A DNA stretch of 38,550 nt from Chloroflexota bacterium (GTDB taxonomy: Bacteria; Chloroflexota; Anaerolineae; Promineifilales; Promineifilaceae): assembly GCA_024277135.1 (NCBI GenBank), contig JAJRVV010000022.1, positions 1 to 38,550 on the forward strand, given 5' to 3'. A program made the translations under genes and the position numbers. Positions 7,614 through 16,549 of this stretch are shown piece after piece (the first letter of the stretch is position 1; every line of letters begins with the position of its first letter). The notes below the pieces were generated by a model. That model was not told the origin of the DNA. It saw nothing but the letters and a program-made list of their open reading frames with translations, and did not search any database.

Positions 7614-8522
7614 TCAAACAACCACCGTCACCGCGCCGGGCACACTCATCACCGTCACTTGGCGCACATTGTCGCGGGGATGGGCGAATATCTCGCCGTC
7701 AACATGGATGGGCACGGCCACATCCGCTTTGATGACGATGCGGCGGTTTTGACGCATGGTAACCGCCTTCGATGTCACATGCTTGCCTTTCAACGATTTC
7801 ACTAATAAATAAATCATGTGGAGACGGCTGATGGGGCGCACCAGACAGCTTTGCAACAAATCATCATCCGACGCCGCATCTGGCGTCAGGAAAAAGCCGC
7901 CGCCGCCGCGCGGGCCAACGCCCACCGCTAACAACAGCGCCGCTTGAGCCACTTTTTCCTCATCAAATTGAATTTCCACGCGGGGAGCCATGTAGTAAAA
8001 AGCGATGGTTTGGAGCACGGCCGTCAGATACATGACAAAGCCGTAGAGCCGGGTGATGCTTTCCGTGCGCACCACCACCATGGCGTCCATGCCCAGGCCA
8101 AAGTTGTTGTCAAAGTAGCGGAAACGGCCGTACTCATCCTCAATCCGAGCCACGTCCACCACCCGTTCCCGGCCGTTAAACAACCGGGCCACCGCCGCTG
8201 CCACATCATTCAGGGGAATATCCAGGCCGAAGGCAAAATCATTGCCGGAGCCGATGGGGATGACCCCCAGCCGGGTATCGGCCCGGCCGCCGCGCATCAG
8301 GCCATTGACCACCTCATGCACTGTGCCATCGCCGCCCGCCGCCGCCACCAGATCATACCCGTCATCAGCCGCCTGCCGCGCCAGTTCGGCAGCATGTCCC
8401 GACTTCTCCGTCAGGGTTAAATCTACGCCGCCAAACGGCCGTGCCGCCGCCAAAATCCGCTCTTTTGCCTGGATGCCCCGTCCCTGGTCGGAACGGGGGT
8501 TGAGAATCACCTTGACCCGCAT
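7614..8522 (-). CDS. YegS/DgkB-type lipid kinase
   Basis: This 302-residue protein belongs to the diacylglycerol kinase catalytic family. It carries ILNPRSDQGRG at the N-terminus (residues 6-16), the nucleotide-binding GGDGT motif at 63-67, and PIGSGNDFA near 92-100, followed by the beta-sandwich C-terminal half. These enzymes phosphorylate diacylglycerol or related lipids at the inner face of the membrane. The ATG start has a GGAGGCGA ribosome site about 8 bp upstream and a good promoter at 8559-8587. The exact lipid substrate is unclear. Confidence 0.9.
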   Translation of the reverse strand: MRVKVILNPRSDQGRGIQAKERILAAARPFGGVDLTLTEKSGHAAELARQAADDGYDLVAAAGGDGTVHEVVNGLMRGGRADTRLGVIPIGSGNDFAFGLDIPLNDVAAAVARLFNGRERVVDVARIEDEYGRFRYFDNNFGLGMDAMVVVRTESITRLYGFVMYLTAVLQTIAFYYMAPRVEIQFDEEKVAQAALLLAVGVGPRGGGGFFLTPDAASDDDLLQSCLVRPISRLHMIYLLVKSLKGKHVTSKAVTMRQNRRIVIKADVAVPIHVDGEIFAHPRDNVRQVTVMSVPGAVTVVV

Positions 8523-8558
8523 AGTCGCCTCCGTTGTTTACGCTACCATGATTAACTG

Positions 8559-8587
8559 ATTATACGCCAGGAAAACGGCCGTTCCAA
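8559..8587 (-). promoter_or_regulatory. Promoter for the lipid kinase operon
   Basis: On the minus strand, TTGGAA (8587-8582), a 17-bp spacer and a perfect TATAAT (8564-8559) lie about 37 bp before the kinase ATG. One ACGGCCGT copy (8575-8582) covers the upstream part of the spacer and the first -35 base. Confidence 0.7.
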
Positions 8588-8596
8588 CCCCCACCG

Positions 8597-8632
8597 ATTT
8601 TAGATTTTTGATTTTGGATTTTCGATTCAGAT
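8597..8632. repeat. Imperfect GGATTTT/AGATTTT iterations
   Basis: Four to five imperfect heptamer iterations of the GATTTTxG type lie between two divergent promoters. The unit matches the repeats at 1736-1763 and 30482-30499. Confidence 0.6.
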
Positions 8633-8669
8633 TTATCTTTTGAAACGCTCCTTCTAATTTCATCGTTTC

Positions 8670-8698
8670 TTTACACTGTTTTGCAAACGTGCTATACT
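8670..8698 (+). promoter_or_regulatory. Promoter of the seven-gene ATPase operon
   Basis: TTTACA (8670-8675), a 17-bp spacer and TATACT (8693-8698) with an extended -10 TG at 8690-8691. The start of transcription near 8705 leaves a leader of about 30 nt before the first ATG at 8737. It is one of the clearest promoters in the window. Confidence 0.75.
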
Positions 8699-8736
8699 CC
8701 CGGTGACATTATGTTACGTAAACTCGGCATGGGATT

Positions 8737-8997
8737 ATGCAGCTAACCTCTGAAAAAGACGCCCTCATCACCCAGATTGCTGACCACATTTGTCGGCACG
8801 GTTGGCGCCTGCCTGCGTTGATCGCTTTGGAAGCGGGACGGCCGTTAACCTTTGTGATGGGGCAGCTTTTATGGGTGGCGCAGCCCGCCCTCTCCCTCCT
8901 CATACCCAGCCAAATGGTTCGTCAGACAGCTCATTTGCTGGAAGACCCAGCTACGGTCAAGCAGTTGATTGCCCGTCTGGACGCACACGGGTCCTAA
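8737..8997 (+). CDS. Small hypothetical protein, first gene of the ATPase operon
   Basis: I do not recognise this 86-residue protein. It has a helical N-terminus (MQLTSEKDALITQIADHI), a central hydrophobic segment (MGQLLWVAQPALSLLIP, residues about 40-58) and a helical C-terminus. The hydrophobic stretch could be an amphipathic or in-plane membrane helix rather than a full span. It follows a strong promoter and its TAA is immediately followed by the ATG of the DUF6754-like gene, so the two are translationally linked. Confidence 0.75.
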   Translation: MQLTSEKDALITQIADHICRHGWRLPALIALEAGRPLTFVMGQLLWVAQPALSLLIPSQMVRQTAHLLEDPATVKQLIARLDAHGS

Positions 8998-9744
8998 ATG
9001 GATTTACTCATCACAGTTGCGGTTATTTTCATAGTTGCCATCATGATCGGGGCATTGACCCGGCTGGCGCAATCGGGCAAGCGATTCCCGTTACGGCCGT
9101 TGCCCGCCCTCAACACCCTCACCACCCAATTGGGGCAAGCCATCGAAACCGCCAAACAAATCCACATCACCCTGGGGCAAGCCAGCCTGATCAACGCCGC
9201 CGCCCCCACCAGCATTGCCGCCCTCAACATATTGGACAAACTGGCTAAAGATGGCTGCGCCAACGGCACGCCGCCTATCGTCACCGTAGGCGAAGGCACG
9301 TTGCTGCCCGTCGCCCAAGAACGGCTGCGCCACGCTTACCTGCAAGCGGAACGCAGCCAGGAATTTGCGCCGGGGCAAGCGGTCTTCATCGCCGCCGACA
9401 CCGATCCCTTTACCTACGCCGGCGGCGTCGCCAACATGATTCAACAAGACGTGGTCAGCGGCAGTGTGCTGGTGGGCCGATTTGGCCCGGAACTGGCGAT
9501 CATGGCCGAAGCCGCCAGCCGCCGGGGCATGGATCAAGTGATTGGTTCGGATGATCCGGTGGCGCTGGCATTGGCTGCGGCCGTATCCGACAACGTCCTC
9601 ATTGGCGAAGAGCTTTTTGCCGCCAGCGCTTATTTAGAAGGACGGGCCAGCCACATCGCCAGTGTGTATGCCCAAGACATCATGCGCTGGCTGGCTATCG
9701 CCGCTATCTTAGGATTAACCTTGTTTAGCTTTATCACCGGCTGA
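8998..9744 (+). CDS. DUF6754-like membrane protein
   Basis: This 248-residue protein has an N-terminal transmembrane helix (residues 3-20) and a C-terminal one (about 227-245). Between them is a conserved soluble domain with AAPTSIAALNILDKLAKDGC, FIAADTDPFTYAGGVANMIQQD and VSGSVLVGRFGPELAIMAEAASRRG, which I associate with DUF6754. No catalytic motif is recognisable. Topology suggests a domain held at the membrane by both ends. In the operon it precedes further membrane proteins and the MutL-like ATPase, which suggests one envelope complex. The family name is from memory and should be treated as probable. Confidence 0.75.
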   Translation: MDLLITVAVIFIVAIMIGALTRLAQSGKRFPLRPLPALNTLTTQLGQAIETAKQIHITLGQASLINAAAPTSIAALNILDKLAKDGCANGTPPIVTVGEGTLLPVAQERLRHAYLQAERSQEFAPGQAVFIAADTDPFTYAGGVANMIQQDVVSGSVLVGRFGPELAIMAEAASRRGMDQVIGSDDPVALALAAAVSDNVLIGEELFAASAYLEGRASHIASVYAQDIMRWLAIAAILGLTLFSFITG

Positions 9745-9755
9745 AAACAACGATT

Positions 9756-10391
9756 ATGAGAATTAGACGCGGTCTTTTACCCGTTGCCATCGCCATATCC
9801 GTGGGGTTACTGACACTGGCAGCCCTGCTGGTTCCCCTGCCGGAAATCAGCGATTTGATTTTGGGGTGGGTCGGATTTTTAGCGACTATCGCGCTCATCC
9901 TCGGCGTCCTCAATCTGTTTGCTGTCCATACCAGTCGGCTGATCAAAGGGAACTTATACAGTCTGGTTCTGGTGTTAAGCATGGCGCTCATGTTCGCCCT
10001 GGCCATCACCGATTCTGATTTGGTGGGTCTGACCGACAACGCCCTGACCACTGCCTTTAATTGGGCGCTGGTTCCGCTGGAATCGGCGCTGGCTTCCCTG
10101 CTGGCATTTTTCCTGCTATTTTCCGGGTTTCAATTGTTCAAGCGGCAGCGCAATGTCTGGTCGTTGTTGTTTTTGTTGACGGCCGTGCTCATGTTGATGA
10201 GTAACGTGTTCACGATGAGCGGCCGTTTACCCCAAAATATCAGCGCCTTTTTCATCAGTCTGCGCGCCAACATCCAGGCCATCGTCGTCACCGCCGGTAT
10301 GCGCGGCATCCTAATCGGCGTTGCTTTAGGAACCATCACCCTCAGCATCCGTCTACTCACCGGCATAGACCGGCCTTACAACCATGAGTGA
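9756..10391 (+). CDS. Polytopic membrane protein, function unknown
   Basis: This 211-residue hydrophobic protein has about six predicted membrane segments (roughly residues 7-28, 32-56, 66-86, 98-122, 127-149 and 172-204). The loop SGRLPQNISAFFISLRANIQAIVVTAGMRGILIGVALG is distinctive. I recognise no transporter signature. The last eight bases overlap the start of the zinc-ribbon gene (ATGAGTGA), a typical coupling arrangement, which supports a stoichiometric complex with the operon's other products. Confidence 0.75.
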   Translation: MRIRRGLLPVAIAISVGLLTLAALLVPLPEISDLILGWVGFLATIALILGVLNLFAVHTSRLIKGNLYSLVLVLSMALMFALAITDSDLVGLTDNALTTAFNWALVPLESALASLLAFFLLFSGFQLFKRQRNVWSLLFLLTAVLMLMSNVFTMSGRLPQNISAFFISLRANIQAIVVTAGMRGILIGVALGTITLSIRLLTGIDRPYNHE

Positions 10392-13300
10392 GCAAATCAC
10401 CTGTACCGAATGCGGCGCCGGCAATGCGCCGGGCAGTAAATTTTGCAACAACTGCGGCACGCGCCTGCCGCTCAGCACGCACACTATCTGTCCCAATTGC
10501 GAGACGCCCAATCCCCGCAACCGCATCTATTGCGACAACTGCGGCGCCCGTTTGGTAGAAGAGCACATTCTGCCCGAAGAAAAGCCAGAAGAAGAAGAAA
10601 CCTACAAACCTTCCAGCGCCAACCTCTCCTTCTTTTCCCTGCCCACGCGCAAACCAGGAGACACTGGTGAATTGGCGCCTGGTTTACCCGAAGGGATGGA
10701 AGCGGAAAAATTAGAAGCGTTGGACAGCGCTGTCCAGGATGATTTGCCCAAAGTCGAAGAATTGACCGGCCAAGGGCCGACGGCCGATCTACCCGACTGG
10801 TTGGTGGAAAGCAATGCCGAACCCATCATCAAACCGCCCGAAGCCATCACCACCGAGCATTATTTTGACCTGCTTAAACGCTCCATCGAAGAAGAAACCG
10901 GTGAAGAAGCCACAGATGAAGACATCGCAGCGACGGCGGCCAGTCTGCCCGAATGGTTAGCAGCCGCTGGCGTCACCCCGCCCACCCCTGCGGAAGAAAT
11001 AGACGAACCCCAAACCAGCGACACCGTCGAAATCCCCGACTGGATTTCTCTGCCTGGAGATGACAAGCCAGACGAGTCGGAGCCGGACGAGGCAGACGAG
11101 GATGATTTGCAGGATTGGTTGGCCGAATTAGGGCCGCCAGCAACGGATATCTTGGCCAGCCCTCTGGGCGGTCAGGGAGATGACGCCGACCAGGAAGAAG
11201 ACCATCTGGCCGACTGGTTAGCCGAATTGGGGCCGCCCAACACCAATATCCTCTCCCAGCCCAGCGATGCGGATGCGGCGGCAAACTTGCCGGCGGCCGA
11301 TTTACCAGAAGACCGTTCTGACTGGCTCACCGACCTGGCCCCGCCCGATACCGGCCCCCTGGCAGAATCGGATGCCGCCACACCGACGGCCGACGTGGAT
11401 GACGTGGATGAGGCAGAAGAAGCGGATAACTGGCTGGCAAGTTTGACCACTCCCGATACCGGGCCTTTGGCCGAAGCGGATGTGACAGATGACAGCGAAG
11501 CCACCATCATCAGTCAAACGCCATTTGACGAGGATGAAGGCGGCTGGCTGACGGAACTGGACACGCCGGATACCGACTCGCTGTTAGATTTAAGGAGCGA
11601 TTTGGAAGAGACGCTCATCTCCCGCCCGGAAGATTTACCGGGCAGCGATTGGTTGGACGATGCCGCGCCTGCCGAACCCGGCGCGGAGGAACCGGAATCG
11701 GATTGGCTGGCGACGCCTTTATTTGCCGATGAAGCCGCGCCGGAAGAAATGGCCGATGAAGCAGAAACGGAAGACACGGCCGTTGATCTGGCGCAATGGT
11801 TCACCGATGATGAATTGGCTGACGTTGACGCCGGTGAACCGGAAGCCGCCTTCGATTCGACCAGCGACAGTCTGTTGGCCCGGCTGAGCGATTTTGTGGC
11901 CGAAGATGCGGACATCGAGCCAGTAGAATCGCCAACCGCCGCAGATGAGGACGGAGTGGACTGGCTGGCAGACGAGGAACCGGAACAACCAGTTGATACG
12001 GATACGGCCGTGCCTGCCGAACTGCCCGACTGGTTAAGCGATTTGGGGCCAGGCCAGGAGACAGATGATTTTGCCGCCCTGAACCAGTTGGCCGGCGGCG
12101 ATGACGCTCTGCCTGATTGGTTCGATGAAGCGTCCGGCGAAACTGATTCTGACAGCGGCTATTCGCCGGAAGCCGATTTGTTCCTCACCGGTCTGCTGCA
12201 AAGCGATAAGGTGGATGATGCCAGCCTTGATTGGCTCACTGCGGAAGAAAAATCAACTGCGCCAGAATTGGCTGAATCTGAAGAAGCTGAAGCAGCCCAG
12301 CCAGAATTGGTGAGTGCAGAGGCGGAAGAACCGTTGTCCGAGGAGGATCCGGCCTGGTTGACTTCTTTGTTTACCACGGCGCTTGATGAAACTCCTGAAA
12401 TCAGCGAACCAGCAGCGGCGACAGAGCCAGAATCCGAAGAAGCTGAGTTCGAAGAAGCTGAGTTGGACGCGCTGTTTGTTGAGGCTGGGATTGAGGCAGA
12501 GATGGAGGACACGGCCGTTACCGTTGAAATGTCCCCCGATACGCCTTCCGAACCAGACGAACTGGCCCACGCCCCCGTTTTAGCCGAGGCCGACGATGAT
12601 GATACCTGGTTTAGCCAGACGCTAACAGAAACCGATCAGCCATTGCCCGACTGGATCGAACAACTGGGCGCCGCCGCAACAGATGAAATCTCATCAGAGA
12701 CAGAACTCGTTCCCAGCGACGAACTGCCCGATTGGGTAGCTGATATGCGGCCCGAACTGAGCAGTGAAGCCGGCAGCTTGCTCCCCCGCGCCTCCACAGA
12801 AGATGACGCCCTGCTGGCCGATATTCCCGACGAACTGGTTGGAGTTGAATTACCTGAATGGCTCCAGGATGTAGGCGTTGGCGGCGATGAAGTAGAAATA
12901 CCCGCCGAAGCCGGCGATGTCACTGGTTGGATAGAATCAGAATCCAGATTGGCAGAATTGCTGGCGCTGGACGAGGAAGATGCGGGTTCCGGCAGCGATT
13001 GGGGGGCGGTCTTGGGCGAGCTGCCGCCCTCGGCCCCAGTGGAAGAGCGCCTGGCCGAAGCCGAACTGCCGGAATGGATTGAAGCCCTCAAACCGCGCGA
13101 ACTCACCACAGAAGGCCCGGAGTCGGAAGCAGAACCTGAACCGGAAGAGAGCGGGCCGCTGGTGGGGGTGCGGGGTGTGGTTGAGATCGCGCCTATCATC
13201 AGTATGCCGCGAGCCATGACGGTTCCGAAAGCGTTTGTGGTGACGAAGGAACAGCAGCAGCAGGCTTCTTTGCTCAAACAACTCTCCCTGGCGCAACCGA

Positions 13301-14118
13301 CGCCGGTCATAGCCCCTGGACAGACGGCTACCAAAACCGCCCCGGTTCTGCGCCTGATATTGGTTTTGCTGCTGGCGGGGGCCATTATAAGTGGATTGTT
13401 GGGGCCGGATTGGTTAGCAACGAGTTTGCCCACAGCATCGCCGGCGATTGAGCAACTGCACACGGCCGTGCAAGCCGCCGCCGGTCAACCTGTTTTAGTC
13501 GCTTTTGAATACACCCCGGCGCGGGCCGGCGAACTCTCGCCCCAGGCTGAACTCCTCGTCCAGGCATTGGCTGACAATGGCAGCCAAATCGTCACCATCA
13601 GCCAAGCAGCCACAGGTACAGCGCTCGCCGCCACGCTTACAGAAGGTCAAAATCGGGTAGAAATGGGACTGTTGCCCGGCGAAGCCGTTGGTTTACGCCA
13701 GTTGGGAAGTTGTCTGGATACGACTTGCACATCCATTTTCGGCCGAAATTTAACCGGCGAACAGCAGCAAGCATTGGCCGACATCGGCCTCATCATCCTG
13801 CTGACGGGCGACCAGGACAGCTTGGTTAATTGGGTGGAACAGGTGGGTGCGGTGAGCGGTGTGCCGGTGGCTGCCAGCATCACCCAGGCTTTGCAGCCGG
13901 CCGCGCTGCCTTATTTTGCCAGCGGCCAACTGGAGGGTATGCTGGCAGGATTGACGGACACGGCCGTCTACCGGCAAACCTATCTCGACGCGCCATCGGA
14001 ACAGATCATGGACCTCCTCAATGCTCAGGGATCGGCGCAAATGGTGGCGGCCATACTGCTGCTTTTGGGGGCGCTCATCTACAGCATCTCGGCCACGCGA
14101 AAGAAGGATAAGGCATGA
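10384..14118 (+). CDS. Giant zinc-ribbon protein with acidic Trp-motif repeats and membrane anchors
   Basis: This 1244-residue protein has four parts. Residues 1-55 hold two zinc ribbons (Cys7, 10, 21, 24 and Cys36, 39, 50, 53). Residues about 60-900 are very acidic and probably disordered, with about 23 tryptophans, nearly all in a short motif of the form (L/x)(P/x)(D/E)W(L/I/V/F), as in LPDWL and LPEWI. In residues about 240-400 they form a tandem repeat of about 35 residues with consensus WLxxLxxPxTxxL. A transmembrane helix lies near 988-1008. An extracytoplasmic domain of about 200 residues follows, then a C-terminal helix (1220-1237) with a basic KKDKA tail. The architecture suggests a cytoplasmic scaffold anchored in the membrane. 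The function is unknown. Confidence 0.85.
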   Translation: MSEQITCTECGAGNAPGSKFCNNCGTRLPLSTHTICPNCETPNPRNRIYCDNCGARLVEEHILPEEKPEEEETYKPSSANLSFFSLPTRKPGDTGELAPGLPEGMEAEKLEALDSAVQDDLPKVEELTGQGPTADLPDWLVESNAEPIIKPPEAITTEHYFDLLKRSIEEETGEEATDEDIAATAASLPEWLAAAGVTPPTPAEEIDEPQTSDTVEIPDWISLPGDDKPDESEPDEADEDDLQDWLAELGPPATDILASPLGGQGDDADQEEDHLADWLAELGPPNTNILSQPSDADAAANLPAADLPEDRSDWLTDLAPPDTGPLAESDAATPTADVDDVDEAEEADNWLASLTTPDTGPLAEADVTDDSEATIISQTPFDEDEGGWLTELDTPDTDSLLDLRSDLEETLISRPEDLPGSDWLDDAAPAEPGAEEPESDWLATPLFADEAAPEEMADEAETEDTAVDLAQWFTDDELADVDAGEPEAAFDSTSDSLLARLSDFVAEDADIEPVESPTAADEDGVDWLADEEPEQPVDTDTAVPAELPDWLSDLGPGQETDDFAALNQLAGGDDALPDWFDEASGETDSDSGYSPEADLFLTGLLQSDKVDDASLDWLTAEEKSTAPELAESEEAEAAQPELVSAEAEEPLSEEDPAWLTSLFTTALDETPEISEPAAATEPESEEAEFEEAELDALFVEAGIEAEMEDTAVTVEMSPDTPSEPDELAHAPVLAEADDDDTWFSQTLTETDQPLPDWIEQLGAAATDEISSETELVPSDELPDWVADMRPELSSEAGSLLPRASTEDDALLADIPDELVGVELPEWLQDVGVGGDEVEIPAEAGDVTGWIESESRLAELLALDEEDAGSGSDWGAVLGELPPSAPVEERLAEAELPEWIEALKPRELTTEGPESEAEPEPEESGPLVGVRGVVEIAPIISMPRAMTVPKAFVVTKEQQQQASLLKQLSLAQPTPVIAPGQTATKTAPVLRLILVLLLAGAIISGLLGPDWLATSLPTASPAIEQLHTAVQAAAGQPVLVAFEYTPARAGELSPQAELLVQALADNGSQIVTISQAATGTALAATLTEGQNRVEMGLLPGEAVGLRQLGSCLDTTCTSIFGRNLTGEQQQALADIGLIILLTGDQDSLVNWVEQVGAVSGVPVAASITQALQPAALPYFASGQLEGMLAGLTDTAVYRQTYLDAPSEQIMDLLNAQGSAQMVAAILLLLGALIYSISATRKKDKA

Positions 14119-14753
14119 GCGAATTAGCCGGACTCCTCATCGGAGTTGTTCTCACATTGTTTATTTTCAGCTATTTGCTGGGGGATAACCCGCTCTACAA
14201 ATTAGCGGTACATATCCTGGTGGGTATGAGCGCCGCTTATGCGGCCATCGTGGCTGTGGATCAGGTGCTGCTACCGATTTATCGCCAGTTGCAAGCTGAC
14301 ACTTCTCAAGCGACCAGTTTGCGCTGGTTGGTTCCGGCCATTTTTGCCGTTCTTTTGATTTTGAAACGGCTGCCCGCCATCGGCTGGCTGGGCAACAGCA
14401 CCATCGCTTTGCTGGTGGGCGTGGGCGCGGCGGTGGCGCTGACGGGTGCGGTCAGCGGCACGTTAATCCCACAAATTGAGGCGTTTGGCCGGTTAGACGG
14501 CGGTGTTGGGCAGCAGATAGCCATCGCTTTTTTCACGGCCGTCACTTTGCTGAGCTTCCAATTCATTGGCCGAAAAAATGAAGAGGGGGAATGGAGTCAA
14601 CCCGTCTGGTTCAAAGGACTCACGCACCTGGGTCGCGGCGTTCTCATGATCACGTTCGGCGCCTTGTTTGCCGGCGTCCTGAACACCGGCATCATCCTTT
14701 TATCTGAACGAATCGCCTATTTCCTGAACGAATTTTGGCAGTTGCTCACATGA
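14115..14753 (+). CDS. Polytopic membrane protein of the ATPase operon
   Basis: This 212-residue protein has about five to six membrane segments, starting with ELAGLLIGVVLTLFIFSYLL, then LAVHILVGMSAAYAAIVAV, LVPAIFAVLLIL, IALLVGVGAAVALTGAV, IAIAFFTAVTLLSF and a C-terminal GVLMITFGALFAGVLNTGII. The family is unrecognised. Its ATG overlaps the preceding stop by 4 bp (ATGA), and its own stop overlaps the ATPase start in the same way, so the three genes are translationally coupled. Confidence 0.8.
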   Translation: MSELAGLLIGVVLTLFIFSYLLGDNPLYKLAVHILVGMSAAYAAIVAVDQVLLPIYRQLQADTSQATSLRWLVPAIFAVLLILKRLPAIGWLGNSTIALLVGVGAAVALTGAVSGTLIPQIEAFGRLDGGVGQQIAIAFFTAVTLLSFQFIGRKNEEGEWSQPVWFKGLTHLGRGVLMITFGALFAGVLNTGIILLSERIAYFLNEFWQLLT

Positions 14754-16528
14754 CGTTTCTAGATTCGGAACACAATTTAGAAGAATCTGAACCCGGCTTG
14801 CCCGAACGGGTGCGGCAAGAAGCGATTCTGGTGGCTGACTGCGGCAGCGCCCACACCACCGTCTCCTTGTTTGATGTGGCGGTGGACAGTTACCGGCTCA
14901 TCGCCACCGCCACCGTACCCTCTACTGCCGGGCCGCCCTGGGACAATTTGATGGAAGGGGTGCGTCAGGCCATCAACCGGCTGACAGAAATCACCGGGCG
15001 CGTATTCTTAACCAAGCGGGGCGGCATCATCAAGCCAACCCGTCGTGATGGCAGCGGTGTGGATCATTTTGCGGCGGTCGTCAGCGCCGCGCCGCCGCTG
15101 AAAACGGTGCTGGCGGGGCTGGATGAAGCGGTCAGTTTAGCCAGCGGCCGTCGGGCAATGCGGCAAAATTATGTGCGCGAAGTGGACTGTCTGTTTTTAG
15201 AAGACGGCCGTACTGAACAAGAGCAGCTCATCACCCTTGTCGAAAACAAACCCGACCTCATCTTCATGGTCGGCGGCACGGATGGCGGCGCCGAAAAACG
15301 ACTACTGCGCCTGATCGAAACCATTAACTTAGGATTGGGGTCGTTGGCCCAAATTAAATCCCCGCACATCCTTTTTGCCGGTAACGTTAAGCTGCGTCAA
15401 CAAGTGAAACAGATGATGGGCAACGGCGCCAGCCATTTGCGCGTGGCTGAAAATGTTCGGCCAACGTTGGAACGGGAACAAATCAGCGACGCCGCCCGTC
15501 AAATCGGCGAATTATATGACGAGATCAAGGTCAAAGAGCTGACGGGCAGCGAAGCCCTGCAAGATTGGAGTACCTACAACCTCATCCCCACCGCCCAATC
15601 GCTGGCCCATATCGTCCAGTTTTTTGCCGCCCTGCAAAAGCAAACTGTTTTGGCAGTGGATTTGGGCAGTGACAGCGCCACCGTTGTTTTCAGCGATCCG
15701 GACACAGCCCGGCTCACTGTCCGCTCCGACTTGGGGATAGGCCGCCCCATCACTAACTTACTCCGGCAAAAAAGCACAGCCGAAATTATCCAGTGGTCTC
15801 TGGGCCAGATTGAACCGAATGAGATGGAAAATTTCATTCAAAACAAAGCCCTGCATCCCCGCACCATCCCCACCACTGCTCATGGGCTAAAAATGGAACA
15901 GGCTGCCGCCCAGAGCATGATTCAGCAGGCAGTATCCGATGCCGCGATGGATTGGGGTTGGCATGGGCAGATGCCGCGATTTGGCGTGCTGCTCGCCCGA
16001 GGGGGCGTATTAGCCAATATCAACTCCCCGGGTCAGGTGGTGATGATGCTGCTCAATGCTATCCAACCGAGCGGGGTGTTTGCTATCGGCCTGGACAAGT
16101 ACGGCATTTTACCGGCAATGGGTATCCTGGCCCAACATGATCCGTTGGCGGCCGTACAAGCGCTGGAAGGAAGCGTCCTGGTCAATTTCGGCTGGGTAGT
16201 CGCCCTTCCCGGAACCGGAAAACAAGGCAAACTAGCGATTTCGGTTTCGATGAAGTCGGAGACCGGACAAGAATTGGTGGGCGGCGATGTCGTCTGGGGC
16301 GCGATTGAAGTGCTGACGCTGACGCCGGGTGAATCGGCCCGGGTAACTTTGAGGCCTGAACGGGGCGTGGATATTGGTTTTGGCCCTGGTGAGGAAACGA
16401 CCATCACGTTGTACGGCGGCGCGGTGGGTCTGGTGATTGATGCGCGGGGACGGCCGTTAGCCCTGCCCGATGATGATGATAAACGAGAAGAACTGTTGCG
16501 CCAATGGTTATGGGATATTGGCGGGTAA
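14750..16528 (+). CDS. GlmL/MutL-like actin-fold ATPase
   Basis: This 592-residue protein resembles the 'glutamate mutase L' (GlmL/MutL) family, actin/Hsp70-fold ATPases. The phosphate-1 loop VADCGSAHTTVSLFDV (Asp30, Gly32, Ser33, Thr36), a second phosphate-type loop AVDLGSDSATVVFSD near 302-316, VGGTDGG near 173 and the late ARGGVLAN motif are visible. Family members are usually about 460 residues; this one has an extra beta-rich C-terminal domain of about 130 residues. No glutamate mutase (GlmS/GlmE) gene is in the window, so the name should not be taken as function. ATG at 14750 is preferred over TTG at 14735 because it gives the ATGA overlap. It is unrelated to mismatch-repair MutL. Confidence 0.85.
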   Translation: MTFLDSEHNLEESEPGLPERVRQEAILVADCGSAHTTVSLFDVAVDSYRLIATATVPSTAGPPWDNLMEGVRQAINRLTEITGRVFLTKRGGIIKPTRRDGSGVDHFAAVVSAAPPLKTVLAGLDEAVSLASGRRAMRQNYVREVDCLFLEDGRTEQEQLITLVENKPDLIFMVGGTDGGAEKRLLRLIETINLGLGSLAQIKSPHILFAGNVKLRQQVKQMMGNGASHLRVAENVRPTLEREQISDAARQIGELYDEIKVKELTGSEALQDWSTYNLIPTAQSLAHIVQFFAALQKQTVLAVDLGSDSATVVFSDPDTARLTVRSDLGIGRPITNLLRQKSTAEIIQWSLGQIEPNEMENFIQNKALHPRTIPTTAHGLKMEQAAAQSMIQQAVSDAAMDWGWHGQMPRFGVLLARGGVLANINSPGQVVMMLLNAIQPSGVFAIGLDKYGILPAMGILAQHDPLAAVQALEGSVLVNFGWVVALPGTGKQGKLAISVSMKSETGQELVGGDVVWGAIEVLTLTPGESARVTLRPERGVDIGFGPGEETTITLYGGAVGLVIDARGRPLALPDDDDKREELLRQWLWDIGG

Positions 16529-16549
16529 TACCCGAATCGGAATGATTTG

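Noticed and set aside
12636-13463. Minus-strand ORF of 275 residues opposite the zinc-ribbon gene
   Set aside because: Ser-rich low-complexity product caused by the complement of acidic codons.
14750-16528. DNA mismatch-repair MutL
   Set aside because: The protein is an actin-fold GlmL/MutL-type ATPase; no GHKL ATPase motifs of mismatch-repair MutL are present.
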